This document shows, one piece after another, positions 55,250-64,000 of a stretch of 64,000 nucleotides of DNA. Position numbers and translations under genes: made by a program. This stretch comes from Thauera sp. 28 (GTDB lineage Bacteria; Pseudomonadota; Gammaproteobacteria; Burkholderiales; Rhodocyclaceae): positions 1 to 64,000 of the forward strand of contig NZ_AMXA01000020.1 in the NCBI RefSeq assembly GCF_000310145.2. The letters run 5' to 3'. Position 1 is the stretch's first letter. The number at the start of each line of letters is the position of its first letter. The notes under the pieces are model-generated. The model did no database searches. It was not told where the DNA came from and worked only from the letters and a program-made list of their open reading frames with translations.

Positions 55250-55264
55250 TAGACCGAACGTCTA
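55250..55264 (-). promoter_or_regulatory. TetR operator before the reductase gene
   Basis: TAGACCGAACGTCTA, an inverted repeat with TAGAC/GTCTA arms, in front of the reductase gene. The same word occurs upstream of the TetR gene at 55931 and resembles the NemR-type TAGACC...GTCTA site of enteric bacteria. Confidence 0.7.
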
Positions 55265-55281
55265 TAAAAATACGAAAAAAA

Positions 55282-55920
55282 TCAGCCCTTGGGCAGCCCG
55301 GCGAAGTAGAAATCGGCAAACAGCTCGAGCGGCCTCGCACTGCGCTCGAGCTTGGCACGCAGGACTGCGCCTTCCCAACCAATCCAGAACACTGCAGCGA
55401 GTCCCGCGCAGTCGGCCTGTGGTGCCAGCCACCCTGCCCGCTGTGCCTCGTTCAGGCAGGCCGCAAAACGGGCCTGCCAATCCTCGAAAGTATCCCTGAG
55501 CCGGACCCGAAAGCTCTCCGGCAATGCGCCCATCTCCTGCCCGAGGTTGCCGATCAGGCAACCTCGGCGGAATTCATGGCGTGCCATGCCCTCTGCCGCG
55601 TCGATGACGAAAGCGCGCAGGCGCGCCAGCGGCGGGCGTGCCGGATCGAGCAGATGGCGATCCAGCTTGCGGGCAAAGAACACGCCGTAGCGTCCGATCA
55701 CCTCGAGGCCGTAGTCTTCCTTGCTGTCGAAGTAATGGTAGAAGGAGCCCTTGGGCACGCCTACGCGGCCAAGGATCTCCTCGATGCCGGTGGCCGAGAA
55801 GCCCTTCTCGGTAAACACCTCCAGGCCCGCACGCAGCAAAAGCTCGCGCGTCTCCATCAGGTCCGCGCGCTGTTTGGGCGGCCTGCCGCGCCGACGAGGA
55901 GTCTGCTGTTCCGGTACCAT
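55282..55920 (-). CDS. TetR-family repressor (NemR/AcuR-like)
   Basis: A 212-residue TetR regulator. The helix-turn-helix is [32 protein letters not shown] (residues about 38-70). The N-terminus carries a basic [14 protein letters not shown] arm that may touch the minor groove. The C-terminal ligand domain has cysteines (including GCLIGN and CLNEAQ) that could sense electrophiles as in NemR. Two identical-type operators, before its own start and before the reductase gene, point to autoregulation and control of that operon. Confidence 0.9.
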   Translation of the reverse strand: MVPEQQTPRRRGRPPKQRADLMETRELLLRAGLEVFTEKGFSATGIEEILGRVGVPKGSFYHYFDSKEDYGLEVIGRYGVFFARKLDRHLLDPARPPLARLRAFVIDAAEGMARHEFRRGCLIGNLGQEMGALPESFRVRLRDTFEDWQARFAACLNEAQRAGWLAPQADCAGLAAVFWIGWEGAVLRAKLERSARPLELFADFYFAGLPKG

Positions 55921-55930
55921 GGGCAGATAT

Positions 55931-55947
55931 TAGACCGATCGTCTTTA
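55931..55947 (-). promoter_or_regulatory. TetR autoregulatory operator
   Basis: TAGACCGATCGTCTTTA, matching the site at 55250 at all but one position of the shared core, lies 11 bases before the TetR start codon. Confidence 0.7.
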
Positions 55948-56117
55948 TAAATGCAAGGAAACTCCCGACGACACCCTCGGCACGCACCGCTGGCCCGCAA
56001 CACACGAGCCCCAGGCACCGACCTCAACCAGGAGTTGCACCTGCGCCAGCCGCAGCGAAGCTACGAGGAATGATCCATGCCAAGGCGCTGCGGGCAACCC
56101 GCTGCTAGCATCGCCCC

Positions 56118-57530
56118 ATGAGCCTCTACCAAGACTTTGCCGAGCGAACTGCAGCACTGATTGCTTCGGGCGTACTACGTCCCGGCGACAAGCTCCTCTC
56201 CGTGCGACAGGCCTGCAAGACCCATGGAGTCAGCCCGATCACGGTCACCCAGGCCTACCACCTGCTCGAAAGCCGGGGCCTGATCGAGGCACGACCAAAG
56301 TCGGGCTACTTCGTGCGCGCCCGGCTCGGCCGCAAGCTGCCAGAGCCCGAGATGACGCACCCTGTGGGCGGCTCCACGGCGCTCGAGGTCAGCGACTTCA
56401 TCTTCCAGATCCTCGACAGCGTTCGCGATCCTGCGATCGTCCCATTGGGATCGAGCTTTCCGGACGCGCGGCTGTATCCGCTCGACAAGCTCGGGCGCTT
56501 CCTCGCCGCGGCCGCACGTCACCTGGACCCGCTGGCCACGGTGACCGACCTGCCTCCGGGCAATGAGGAGCTGCGCCGACAGCTCGCATTGCGTTACCTC
56601 GCGCATGGCGCCTCGGTGTCGCCACAGGAGATCGTCGTCACGTCAGGGGCGATGGAAGGGCTCAACCTCTGCCTGCAGGCCCTGACCCAGCCCGGCGACC
56701 TGGTTGCCATCGAGTCACCCACCTTCTACGCCGGGCTGCAGGCCAGCGAACGCCTTGGGCTCAAGGTGATCGAGATCCCGAGCCACCCGCGCGAGGGCGT
56801 GAGCCTGGATGCGCTGGCCGATGCGCTGCGCCATCATCCGGTCAAGGCCTGCCTGTTCATGCTCAACTACGCCAACCCGACGGGCAGCCGCGTAGCGGAC
56901 GAGAACAAGCGCGCCTTGCTGGAGCTGCTGCGCAAGTACCAGGTTCCGTTGATCGAGGACGACGTCTATGCCGAGCTGTACTTCGGCCGCGAGGCCCCCT
57001 TGTGCAGCAAGGCAATGGACACCGACGGACTGGTGCTGCACGTATCTTCGTTCTCGAAGTGCCTCGCCCCGGGGTACCGCGTAGGTTGGGTCGCAGCGGG
57101 GCGGTTCGCCAAGAAGGTTCAGCGGCAGAAATACTCGACCAGCCTGGCTACTGCCGTGCCGGTGCAGATCGCGCTGGCCGATTACCTCAAGCACGGCGGC
57201 TTCGACAACCACCTGCGTCAGCTGCGCAGGCAGCTTGCCACTCAAGAGGCACAACTCCTGGCCGGCATCGAGACGCACTTGCCCCACGACATCCGCCTGG
57301 CCAGGCCGGACGGCGGCTACTTCCTGTGGCTGGAGCTACCTGCCCGGGTCGACACGCTGCAACTGCACGAGGCAGCGCTCGCACACGGCATCAGCACCGC
57401 GCCAGGGCCGATCTTCTCGGCAAAACGCGAGTTCTCCAGCTACCTCCGACTCAATTTCGGCCACCCCGCCACGGCACGCCAGGACGATGCACTGGCCACG
57501 CTCGGCAGGCTGATCAAACGCCAGCTATAG
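56118..57530 (+). CDS. MocR-type GntR/aminotransferase regulator
   Basis: A 470-residue protein with an N-terminal GntR winged helix (RPGDKLLSVRQACKTHGVSPITVTQAYHLLESRGLI, residues about 20-56) and a fold-type I aminotransferase-like domain. The PLP lysine lies in SFSKCLAPGYRVGW, and NYANPTGSR and YAELYFGREAP are typical. MocR-type regulators use PLP to sense amino-group metabolites. A catalytic aminotransferase role is possible. No target is obvious; it is next to, but opposite to, the TetR gene. Confidence 0.9.
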   Translation: MSLYQDFAERTAALIASGVLRPGDKLLSVRQACKTHGVSPITVTQAYHLLESRGLIEARPKSGYFVRARLGRKLPEPEMTHPVGGSTALEVSDFIFQILDSVRDPAIVPLGSSFPDARLYPLDKLGRFLAAAARHLDPLATVTDLPPGNEELRRQLALRYLAHGASVSPQEIVVTSGAMEGLNLCLQALTQPGDLVAIESPTFYAGLQASERLGLKVIEIPSHPREGVSLDALADALRHHPVKACLFMLNYANPTGSRVADENKRALLELLRKYQVPLIEDDVYAELYFGREAPLCSKAMDTDGLVLHVSSFSKCLAPGYRVGWVAAGRFAKKVQRQKYSTSLATAVPVQIALADYLKHGGFDNHLRQLRRQLATQEAQLLAGIETHLPHDIRLARPDGGYFLWLELPARVDTLQLHEAALAHGISTAPGPIFSAKREFSSYLRLNFGHPATARQDDALATLGRLIKRQL

Positions 57531-57833
57531 GCTGGCGAGACGGGTGAAGCTGTCGCCGAACAAGGTCGTCAGCACGATCGCGATCGGGGTGAAGGCAATG
57601 AAGAAACGCAGCACATTGCGAAGGAAGGGGTGCACCAGCTCAGCCTCGATGAAGTAGCGTGCGACCAGCCGGCCCTTGATCCAGATGATCGCGGCGACGA
57701 TGAGCTGCACGGTGTCCTGCCCACCGAGGCCGGCGCCGAGCTGCGGGCTGACGAGGGTAAGGCCGACCAGCCCCAGCCAGGCCAAGACCAGGGGTTGCAG
57801 CGAGGTGGCGGGCTTGCGTGCGGAGGTATCCAT
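57525..57833 (-). CDS. Small membrane protein, NorF / cytochrome oxidase subunit IV-like
   Basis: A 102-residue protein with three membrane helices (LVLAWLGLVGLTLV, DTVQLIVAAIIWIKGRLVARYFIEAELVHPFLR, FIAFTPIAIVLTTLF). The region around WIKGRLVARYFIEAE is typical of NorF/Cox4-type proteins, often encoded with a subunit III-like NorE. It starts three bases after norE-like and overlaps the convergent MocR gene by six bases. Confidence 0.75.
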   Translation of the reverse strand: MDTSARKPATSLQPLVLAWLGLVGLTLVSPQLGAGLGGQDTVQLIVAAIIWIKGRLVARYFIEAELVHPFLRNVLRFFIAFTPIAIVLTTLFGDSFTRLASL

Positions 57834-57835
57834 GA

Positions 57836-58441
57836 TCAGGCCAGAACGTAGCAGAAGGGAAAAATGACCAGCCAGATGATGTCGGTGGCATGCCAGTAGC
57901 TGGCAAGCGCCTCCAGACCGCCGTGTTCGTCGGCAGTGTAGATCCCGAACCCGTGCCGGGTGAGAACCCAGAGGATGCCGAGGATGCCCCAGAAGGCGTG
58001 CACCATGTGGGTGAAAGTCAGGTAGTAATAGACGGTGAAGAAGATCCCCGACTGCCCATCGATCCCTTGCGCAAGATTCCACTGGATCTCGAAGTACTTG
58101 ACCAACGGATAGCCGAGTGCGGCGACCAGGCCCGCAATCAGCCAAGCGATCGATTCGCGCCTGCGCCCGGCACGCAGGCGGGTGACCGAGCAGGCGATGA
58201 AGAAGCTACTGCTCACCATCAGCAGCGTGATGAGCACGCCCGCCGTCTGCGAAAGACGCTCGGCCCCCGCATGGAAATCCTCCGGGAAGTGCGCACGAGC
58301 GACGAAGTACACGATGAACAGCACCAGAAACTCGACAAACTCACAGCAGATCCCGACCCAGATACCCTTGTTGCCGGGCACCCTACCCGTACTGGGGGGC
58401 AGATCCGCTGCATTGGCAAGACTCATCGTATTGGCAATCAC
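57836..58441 (-). CDS. NorE / cytochrome c oxidase subunit III-like protein
   Basis: A protein of about 200 residues with the subunit III fold: about five helices, including GICCEFVEFLVLFIVYFVARAHFP, VLITLLMVSSSFFIACSVT and THMVHAFWGILGILWVL, and ending HATDIIWLVIFPFCYVLA. NorE-type members assist nitric oxide reductase or oxidase function. No norCB genes are in view. GTG at 58441 has AGGAG nine bases upstream and is preferred; GTG 58477 and ATG 58426 are alternatives. It is divergent from ccoG. Confidence 0.8.
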   Translation of the reverse strand: MIANTMSLANAADLPPSTGRVPGNKGIWVGICCEFVEFLVLFIVYFVARAHFPEDFHAGAERLSQTAGVLITLLMVSSSFFIACSVTRLRAGRRRESIAWLIAGLVAALGYPLVKYFEIQWNLAQGIDGQSGIFFTVYYYLTFTHMVHAFWGILGILWVLTRHGFGIYTADEHGGLEALASYWHATDIIWLVIFPFCYVLA

Positions 58442-58544
58442 GGTACTCAGCTCCTGACTCGACACCTTGATTGTCACCGCCTGCCGATGCGCAGACAGGA
58501 ACAGTCGGGCCGATAGTCATCCGGCACAGCAAGACAGCCAGCCA

Positions 58545-58587
58545 GAATCTGTACCTGTTCTAAATCAAACAATCTGAATCTGCACCT
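58545..58587. promoter_or_regulatory. Divergent regulatory region with direct repeats and FNR-like site
   Basis: GAATCTGTACCT (58545..58556) and GAATCTGCACCT (58576..58587) are direct repeats 31 bp apart, about three DNA turns. Between them CTGTT-N4-ATCAA (58555..58568) matches the FNR/DNR form TTGAT-N4-ATCAA at 8 of 10 positions. It is placed to control both norEF-like genes and ccoG. Confidence 0.45.
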
Positions 58588-58639
58588 ATCCCACCCGGGA
58601 TGATGTACTTCCGGCCATCTTTGAAGCCGGAGTACATCC

Positions 58640-60037
58640 ATGAACCCACCCGTCAGCAAGGCGCGCGAAGCCCGGCTGGAGTTCTATCGCAAGAAGGGAA
58701 AGGTCCACGCCAAGGCGGTGCAGGGCCGCTTCAACGGCCTGCGCTGGGCAATGGTCTGGCTTACCCAGATCGTGTTCTACGGTGCGTGCTGGTTGCCATG
58801 GACGACGGCGACAGGCAGGCGGCAGGCGATCCTGTTCGACATCGCCGACGAAAAGCTCTATCTCTTCGACCTGGTGCTGTGGCCGCAGGACGCGCTGCTG
58901 CTCGCCTTCATCCTGATCCTGGCCGCCACAGCGCTGTTCTTCACCACCGCCATGGCGGGGCGCCTGTTCTGCGGCTTTGCCTGTCCGCAGACGGTCTATA
59001 CGTCCATCTTCGTGTGGATCGAGGGCAAGGTCGAGGGCGACCACCTTGCCCGCCTGCGCCTCGACCAGAGCCCGATGTCGGCGCGCAAGCTGCTGATCAA
59101 GTCGGTCAAGCATGGCATCTGGGCGCTGGTGGCGGCGTGGACCGCGATCACCTTCGTCGGCTACTTCACCCCGATCCGGGAACTGCTGCCGGCGATCGCC
59201 GGCTTCCAGACCGGCCCCTGGGAGACCTTCTGGCTGATCTTCTACGCGACCTTCACCTATCTGCAGGCGGGGCTGGCACGCGAGGCCGTTTGCCAGCACA
59301 TGTGTCCGTACTCGCGCTTCCAGGGGGTGATGATCGATCCGGATACTGCAAACGTCAGCTATGACAGCCGCCGCGGCGAACCGCGTGGCGCCCTGCGGCA
59401 ATCCACCAACAAGGGCGACTGCGTCGACTGTGGCATCTGTGTGCAGGTGTGTCCGACCGGCATCGACATCCGCGACGGTCTTCAATACCAGTGCATCAAC
59501 TGCGGCCTGTGCATCGACGGCTGCGACGAGGTCATGGACCGGATCGGCGCGCCGCGCGGCCTGATTCGTTTCACGAGCGCGCGCGAGCTTGCCGGCCGAC
59601 CGCAGGCTGCAGCGGCCCGGTGGCGGCCGCGGACTCTGGTCTATGTCGGCCTGCTGCTCGTGTTCGCTGCGCTCGGGTTGTGGACACTGAACGAGCGCGT
59701 GCTGCTGCGGGTGGAAGTGCACCGCGATCGCGGTGCACTGATGCAGGAGAGCACCGAGGGACGAATCGAAAACAACTACATCCTCAAGCTCATCAACATG
59801 GAGGAGGCGGCCCACCAGTTCCGCATCGGTGTGAGCGGCCTGCCGGGGCTGCGAATCGAAGGCACCAGCGAGTTCATGGTCGAGCCGGGGCGCGTCCATA
59901 CCGTCACGCTCACCCTGTCGTCCCCGCTCGAAGGCATGCCGTCAGGCGTGCAGCCGATCGTGTTCGAGACGGTGGCAGTGCACGACCAAAGCCTTGCCGT
60001 GCGCGAGAAGAGCACCTTCATCCTGCCCACCCACTGA
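58640..60037 (+). CDS. ccoG: Cytochrome c oxidase accessory protein CcoG (RdxA/FixG)
   Basis: A 465-residue membrane protein needed for copper delivery to cbb3-type oxidase. Motifs include CGFACPQTVY, CQHMCPYSRFQ, and two ferredoxin clusters CVDCGICVQVCPTGIDIRDG and CINCGLCIDGCDEVM. Helices at about 37-60, 85-105, 155-180 and 195-215 surround them, and a periplasmic Ig-like domain follows the last helix. No ccoNOP genes are in the window. It is followed 13 bases later by the sulfite reductase gene. Confidence 0.93.
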   Translation: MNPPVSKAREARLEFYRKKGKVHAKAVQGRFNGLRWAMVWLTQIVFYGACWLPWTTATGRRQAILFDIADEKLYLFDLVLWPQDALLLAFILILAATALFFTTAMAGRLFCGFACPQTVYTSIFVWIEGKVEGDHLARLRLDQSPMSARKLLIKSVKHGIWALVAAWTAITFVGYFTPIRELLPAIAGFQTGPWETFWLIFYATFTYLQAGLAREAVCQHMCPYSRFQGVMIDPDTANVSYDSRRGEPRGALRQSTNKGDCVDCGICVQVCPTGIDIRDGLQYQCINCGLCIDGCDEVMDRIGAPRGLIRFTSARELAGRPQAAAARWRPRTLVYVGLLLVFAALGLWTLNERVLLRVEVHRDRGALMQESTEGRIENNYILKLINMEEAAHQFRIGVSGLPGLRIEGTSEFMVEPGRVHTVTLTLSSPLEGMPSGVQPIVFETVAVHDQSLAVREKSTFILPTH

Positions 60038-60050
60038 ACAGTCAGCCATC

Positions 60051-61721
60051 ATGTACCGCTATAACGAAACCGATCAGCGCCTGGTCGATGACCGCGTCCG
60101 CCAGTTCCGCGACCAGATGCAGCGCCACCTCGACGGCAAGCTCAGCGAGGACGACTTCCGCCCACTTCGCCTGCAGAACGGGCTATACCTGCAGCGCCAT
60201 GCGCCGATGCTGCGCGTGGCCATCCCCTACGGCACGCTGTCGAGCATGCAGTTGCGCATGCTTGCACACATCGCACGCACCTGGGACCGCGGCTACGGGC
60301 ACTTCACGACGCGCAGCAACATCCAGTTCAACTGGGTCCGCTTTGCCGATGTGCCGGACATCTTGGCCCTGCTAGCCACGGTCCAGATGCATGCAATCCA
60401 GACCTCGGGCAACTGCATCCGCAACATCACGACCGACCAGTTCGCCGGCGTTGCACGCGACGAGATCCTCGATCCTCGCCCCTATTGCGAGATCGTCCGC
60501 CAGTGGTCGGCGCTGGCGCCCGAGTTCCAGTTCCTGCCGCGCAAGTTCAAGATCGCCATCGCCGGCGGTGAGGAGGACCGCGCGGCGGTGCGATTCCACG
60601 ACATTGGCGCAAAGGCGTGTCGGAGCGACCAAGGTGAGCCCGGCTTCGAGATCTTCGTCGGCGGCGGTCTCGGTCGCACGCCGATGGTGGGGCACTGCAT
60701 CAAGCCCTTTCTGCCACGCGCCGAGCTGCTGAACTACTTCGAGGCGATCCTGCGTGTCTATAACCGCTATGGACGTCGCGACAACAAGTACAAGGCGCGG
60801 ATCAAGATCCTGGTCAAGGACCTGAGCGTCGAAGGTTTCGCACGCGAGGTGGACGCGGAATGGCGTCATACGCGCGGCGCGGGAAGCCTGATCCCGGAAT
60901 CCACCTTCGCAACGATGGAAGCGTTCTTCGCGCCACCTGCGTACGCCGACGCGCGGGCAACCGATCTGGCTTTCGTTGCCCCTCGCGCCGAGAATCGCCC
61001 TTTCGCGCGCTGGGTCGAGCGTAACGTGGCACCGCATCGGCACCCCGGGTACGGCATCGTCACCCTGTCGCTGAAGAAGACCGGGGTGCCGCCGGGCGAT
61101 GCGACAGCCGACCAGATGGACCGGGTCGCCGAGTTGGCCGAACGCTTCAGCGCCGGCGAGATCCGCGTCAGCCACGAGCAGAACCTGATCCTGCCCAACG
61201 TGCCGCTGCGTGACCTGTATGCGTTGTGGGAGATCGCGCGGAGAAGCGGGCTCGCAACGCCAAACATCGGCCTGCTGACCGACGTTGTCTGCTGCCCTGG
61301 GGGCGACTTCTGCGCGCTGGCCAACGCAAAATCCCTGCCGGTCGCCGCCGCAATCCAGGCGCGCTTCGACGACCTCGACTATCTGTTCGACCTCGGCCCG
61401 CTGGAGCTGAACATCTCCGGCTGCGTCAATGCCTGCGGCCATCACCACATCGGACACATCGGCATCCTCGGCGTCGATAAGAACAACGAGGAGTGGTACC
61501 AGGTGACGCTGGGCGGCAGCGAAGGCAAGCACTCCCGCCTCGGGCGCGTGATCGGGCCGTCCTTCGCGGCCAGCGACATTCCCGACGTCATCGAACGAAT
61601 CCTGCAAGTCTATTTGCGCGAGCGCCTCGCCGAAGAGTGCTTCATCGACACGCTCGATCGTATCGGCCTCACTCCTTTCAAGCTTGCCGTCTATGGAGAA
61701 CGCCATGAAGCCGCTCATTAA
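60051..61721 (+). CDS. cysI: Sulfite reductase hemoprotein (CysI-type nitrite/sulfite reductase)
   Basis: A 556-residue siroheme/[4Fe-4S] reductase. The cluster cysteines lie in CCPGGDFC and SGCVNACGHHHIGHIG, and the two ferrodoxin-like half domains are typical (GYGHFTTRSNIQFNW in the first). It reduces sulfite to sulfide for cysteine synthesis, taking electrons from a ferredoxin or flavoprotein not encoded here. The DUF934 gene overlaps its end by 17 bases, the usual arrangement in betaproteobacteria. ATG 60051 was chosen. Confidence 0.88.
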   Translation: MYRYNETDQRLVDDRVRQFRDQMQRHLDGKLSEDDFRPLRLQNGLYLQRHAPMLRVAIPYGTLSSMQLRMLAHIARTWDRGYGHFTTRSNIQFNWVRFADVPDILALLATVQMHAIQTSGNCIRNITTDQFAGVARDEILDPRPYCEIVRQWSALAPEFQFLPRKFKIAIAGGEEDRAAVRFHDIGAKACRSDQGEPGFEIFVGGGLGRTPMVGHCIKPFLPRAELLNYFEAILRVYNRYGRRDNKYKARIKILVKDLSVEGFAREVDAEWRHTRGAGSLIPESTFATMEAFFAPPAYADARATDLAFVAPRAENRPFARWVERNVAPHRHPGYGIVTLSLKKTGVPPGDATADQMDRVAELAERFSAGEIRVSHEQNLILPNVPLRDLYALWEIARRSGLATPNIGLLTDVVCCPGGDFCALANAKSLPVAAAIQARFDDLDYLFDLGPLELNISGCVNACGHHHIGHIGILGVDKNNEEWYQVTLGGSEGKHSRLGRVIGPSFAASDIPDVIERILQVYLRERLAEECFIDTLDRIGLTPFKLAVYGERHEAAH

Positions 61722-62232
61722 GGATGGGCGCATCGTCGCCGACGAATGGAGCCTGCTCTCGCACGAGGCCCTCGACGACATCGACCTGACCCCCGCCGGC
61801 CCTCGGCAGATCGTACCGCTTGCGCACTACCGCACGCACGCCGAAGTGCTGCGGACGCAAGGGCACCGCATCGCGATCCTGCTCGGCCCGGATGATGAAC
61901 CCGACGCCGTGGCGCCGTATCTGGCGGACATCGCTCTCGTCGCCATCCATTTTCCGAGCTTCACCGATGGGCGAGGCTATTCAACGGCGCGTCTGTTGAG
62001 AGTCCGCTTCAACTTTTCAGCCGAAATACGCGCGGTCGGCGACATCCTTCGCGACCAGCTGTACTTCCTGCACCGCTGCGGCTTCGATGCATTCTCGCTG
62101 CGAGCAGACCAGGATGTTAACGCCGCACTGAGTGCCTTCGACGACTATGCGTGGGCGCCCGATTTCGGCGCTCTTCCTCGCACCGCCCCCAAGGGCTCCC
62201 TCCCACTTCGAGATCCTGCCGCAGACAAGTGA
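61705..62232 (+). CDS. DUF934 family protein associated with sulfite reductase
   Basis: A 175-residue protein of the DUF934 family (LARL-type FPSFTDGRGYSTARLLR and DQLYFLHRCGFDAF). The family is nearly always next to cysI and is presumed to help electron delivery or assembly, but no activity is proven as far as I know. GGAG precedes ATG 61705 by six bases; the gene overlaps cysI. It ends the ccoG-cysI-DUF934 run. Confidence 0.87.
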   Translation: MKPLIKDGRIVADEWSLLSHEALDDIDLTPAGPRQIVPLAHYRTHAEVLRTQGHRIAILLGPDDEPDAVAPYLADIALVAIHFPSFTDGRGYSTARLLRVRFNFSAEIRAVGDILRDQLYFLHRCGFDAFSLRADQDVNAALSAFDDYAWAPDFGALPRTAPKGSLPLRDPAADK

Positions 62233-62370
62233 TCGGTGTTGACATCGCAAATGCACGCGGCTCGGCTCGCGGACCCACCCGCTGTCGCCCCAGTGGCGCT
62301 TAGGGCTGTCCCAGTCTGCCTTGCCCGTGTCCTGCACGAAGATGGCAGATGGCGCAGCCTGCCCGGCGGC

Positions 62371-63132
62371 TCAGGGCTTCAACCGATATCCCGTCCTCAG
62401 CATCCACGTCGCGAGCGCCACGAACACTGTGAGGAAGAGCAGCGTCATCGCCAGGCTCACGCCCACCGGCACGTCGCCGCTGCCGTAGAAGCTCCAGCGG
62501 AAACCGCTGACCAGGTACACCACCGGGTTGAACAGCGATACCGTGCGCCACGCCGCAGGCAGCATGTCGATGGAGTAGAAGCTGCCGCCGAGGAAGGTCA
62601 GCGGCGTGATGATCAGCAAAGGGACGAGCTGAAGCTTCTCGAAGTTGTCCGCCCAGATGCCGAGGATGAAGCCGAGCAGGCTGAAGCTGACCGCGGTGAG
62701 CAGCAGGAAGCCGATCATCCATACCGGGTGTTCGATGCGCAGCGGAACGAACAGGGTGGCGGTGGCAAGGATGATCACGCTCAGGATGACCGCCTTGGTC
62801 GCCGCAGCCCCGACGAAACTGAGCACGATCTCGAAGTGCGAAACCGGGGCCGACAGAATCTCGTAGATCGTGCGCGAGAACTTCGGAAAGAAGATGCCGA
62901 AGGAGGCGTTCGACACGCTCTGCGTCAACAGGTTGAGCATGATGAGCCCGGGCACGATGAAGGCGCCGTAGCTCACCCCCTCCACCTCGGGGATACGCGC
63001 GCCGATTGCCGAACCGAAGACGACGAAGTACAGGGTGGTGGTGATCACCGGCGCCAGCACGCTCTGCAGCAGGGTGCGCTTGGTGCGAGCCATCTCGAAC
63101 AGGTATATCGCGCGAACGGCGTGCCAGTTCAT
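62371..63132 (-). CDS. ABC-2 type transporter permease
   Basis: A 253-residue membrane protein with six helices of the ABC-2 (YadH/NodJ) type: [50 protein letters not shown]. It forms the channel of an exporter with the ATPase gene that overlaps its start by four bases. Substrate unknown. The 138-base gap after DUF934 holds nothing I recognise. Confidence 0.88.
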   Translation of the reverse strand: MNWHAVRAIYLFEMARTKRTLLQSVLAPVITTTLYFVVFGSAIGARIPEVEGVSYGAFIVPGLIMLNLLTQSVSNASFGIFFPKFSRTIYEILSAPVSHFEIVLSFVGAAATKAVILSVIILATATLFVPLRIEHPVWMIGFLLLTAVSFSLLGFILGIWADNFEKLQLVPLLIITPLTFLGGSFYSIDMLPAAWRTVSLFNPVVYLVSGFRWSFYGSGDVPVGVSLAMTLLFLTVFVALATWMLRTGYRLKP

Positions 63133-64000
63133 CGTGCGCCCTCCGCGGCCGCCCGGGCCTCGCTGCCGTTTTCGCCCGCAAGCGCAGGCTCGTTGACCAG
63201 GCTGACGAAGATATCTTCGAGCGAGCGCTGGGTGGTGTGCAGGTCGGCGCAGGCAATGCCCGCGCCGGCAAGGTCCTGCAGCAGGCCGGCGATCGCGCTG
63301 TCGCCGGACTCACCGTTCCGGCCCGTCTCGTAGCGATACACCAGCGTGCTGCCCCCCTTGCCCAGCGTCAGCCCGTAACGATCCAGCGCGGGCGGAATCT
63401 CGGTGATCGGCACCACCAGTTGCAGGGTGAGCTGCTTGCCGCCGAGCTTGTCCATCAGCACCGCCTTGTCCTCGACCAGGATGAGCTCGCCCTTGGCGAT
63501 CACGCCGATGCGGTCGGCCATTTCTTCGGCTTCCTCGATGTAGTGGGTGGTCAGGATCACCGTCACGCCCTCGTCACGCAAACGGCGCACGAGCTGCCAC
63601 ATGTCACGCCTCAACTCGACGTCGACGCCCGCGGTCGGCTCATCGAGGAACAGCACCTTGGGCTCATGCGACAAGGCCTTGGCGATCAGCACCCTGCGCT
63701 TCATGCCGCCGGACAGGGTCAGCATCCTGCTGTCCTTCCGGCTCCACAGCGACAGCGCCTTGAGCAGACGCTCGAGGTAGGCCGGATCGGGCGGCTTGCC
63801 GAACAGCCCGCGGCTGAAGCAGACGGTGTTCCACACCGTCTCGAACGCCTCGGTGGTGAGCTCCTGGGGCACCAGGCCGATCTGCGCGCGTGCGGCACGG
63901 TAGTCGCGCACGATATCGTTGCCATCGACCCGCACGCTGCCGGCCGTCGCGTTGACCAGTCCACAGACCACGCTGATGAGCGTGGTCTTGCCCGCACCGT
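63129..64000 (-). CDS. ABC transporter ATPase, ABC-2 exporter (partial, runs off the right edge)
   Basis: The visible 290 residues begin within Walker A ([16 protein letters not shown]) and include the Q-loop VPQELT, signature LSGGMKRRV, Walker [13 protein letters not shown] and switch [16 protein letters not shown]-terminal extension ends with [13 protein letters not shown]. It is the energy subunit of the YadG/CcmA-like export system with the permease at 62371. The N-terminus and start codon are outside the window. Confidence 0.9.
   Translation of the reverse strand, partial: GAGKTTLISVVCGLVNATAGSVRVDGNDIVRDYRAARAQIGLVPQELTTEAFETVWNTVCFSRGLFGKPPDPAYLERLLKALSLWSRKDSRMLTLSGGMKRRVLIAKALSHEPKVLFLDEPTAGVDVELRRDMWQLVRRLRDEGVTVILTTHYIEEAEEMADRIGVIAKGELILVEDKAVLMDKLGGKQLTLQLVVPITEIPPALDRYGLTLGKGGSTLVYRYETGRNGESGDSAIAGLLQDLAGAGIACADLHTTQRSLEDIFVSLVNEPALAGENGSEARAAAEGAR

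Overview
The window is GC-rich chromosomal DNA of a motile, respiratory, metabolically versatile betaproteobacterium. The gene set (tetrathionate reductase, CcoG, NorE/NorF-like proteins, B12-dependent ribonucleotide reductase, many chemoreceptors, CysI with a DUF934 partner) suggests Rhodocyclales, Thauera/Azoarcus-like. That placement is inferred from gene content and style, not from a marker gene. I saw no rRNA, tRNA, CRISPR array, prophage or intact insertion sequence.

Layout. 0-5 kb: REP-like palindromes, an RlmN-family rRNA methylase, then a MoxR ATPase / EAL-HDOD / CoxE-type VWA run. 5-9.2 kb: a MarR regulator divergent from a ClC transporter, then htpG behind a textbook sigma-32 promoter with an inverted repeat over its ribosome-binding site. 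9.2-18 kb: a signalling block with two membrane chemoreceptors carrying sigma-28 promoters, a soluble FIST-domain chemoreceptor, greB, and a two-gene operon of unknown function behind a GG-N10-GC sigma-54 promoter. The second product of that operon ends in a FIST_C-like motif. 18-20 kb: an alpha/beta hydrolase and an EEP-family phosphatase/nuclease. 19.8-27.4 kb: a complete tetrathionate respiration locus, ttrSR facing ttrBCA.

27.9-33.4 kb: an HDOD protein, class II ribonucleotide reductase with an NrdR-like palindrome upstream, two adjacent proteins sharing a zinc-ribbon/membrane module, and a small exported protein. 33.7-53.6 kb: about 20 kb mostly devoted to purine and ureide nitrogen. It holds a nucleoside-type ABC transporter without its binding protein, an NCS2 purine permease with a UspA protein, a TRAP-transporter operon with D- and L-type carbamoylases and diaminopropionate ammonia-lyase, and a six-gene urate operon (uraH, puuD, uraD, puuE, alc, allA) that converts urate to glyoxylate and urea. 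RpiR and LysR regulators stand divergent from the TRAP and urate operons.

53.6-64 kb: a TetR / acrylyl-CoA-reductase-like / AhpD-like electrophile-response group with two matching operators, a MocR-type regulator, norEF-like genes divergent from ccoG, assimilatory sulfite reductase with DUF934, and an ABC-2 exporter whose ATPase runs off the right edge.

The least described parts are the sigma-54 / FIST-C-like pair at 14.0-15.9 kb, the proposed carbamoyl-diaminopropionate operon at 40.1-46.5 kb, the zinc-ribbon pair at 31.9-33.0 kb, and the htpG promoter/hairpin arrangement.
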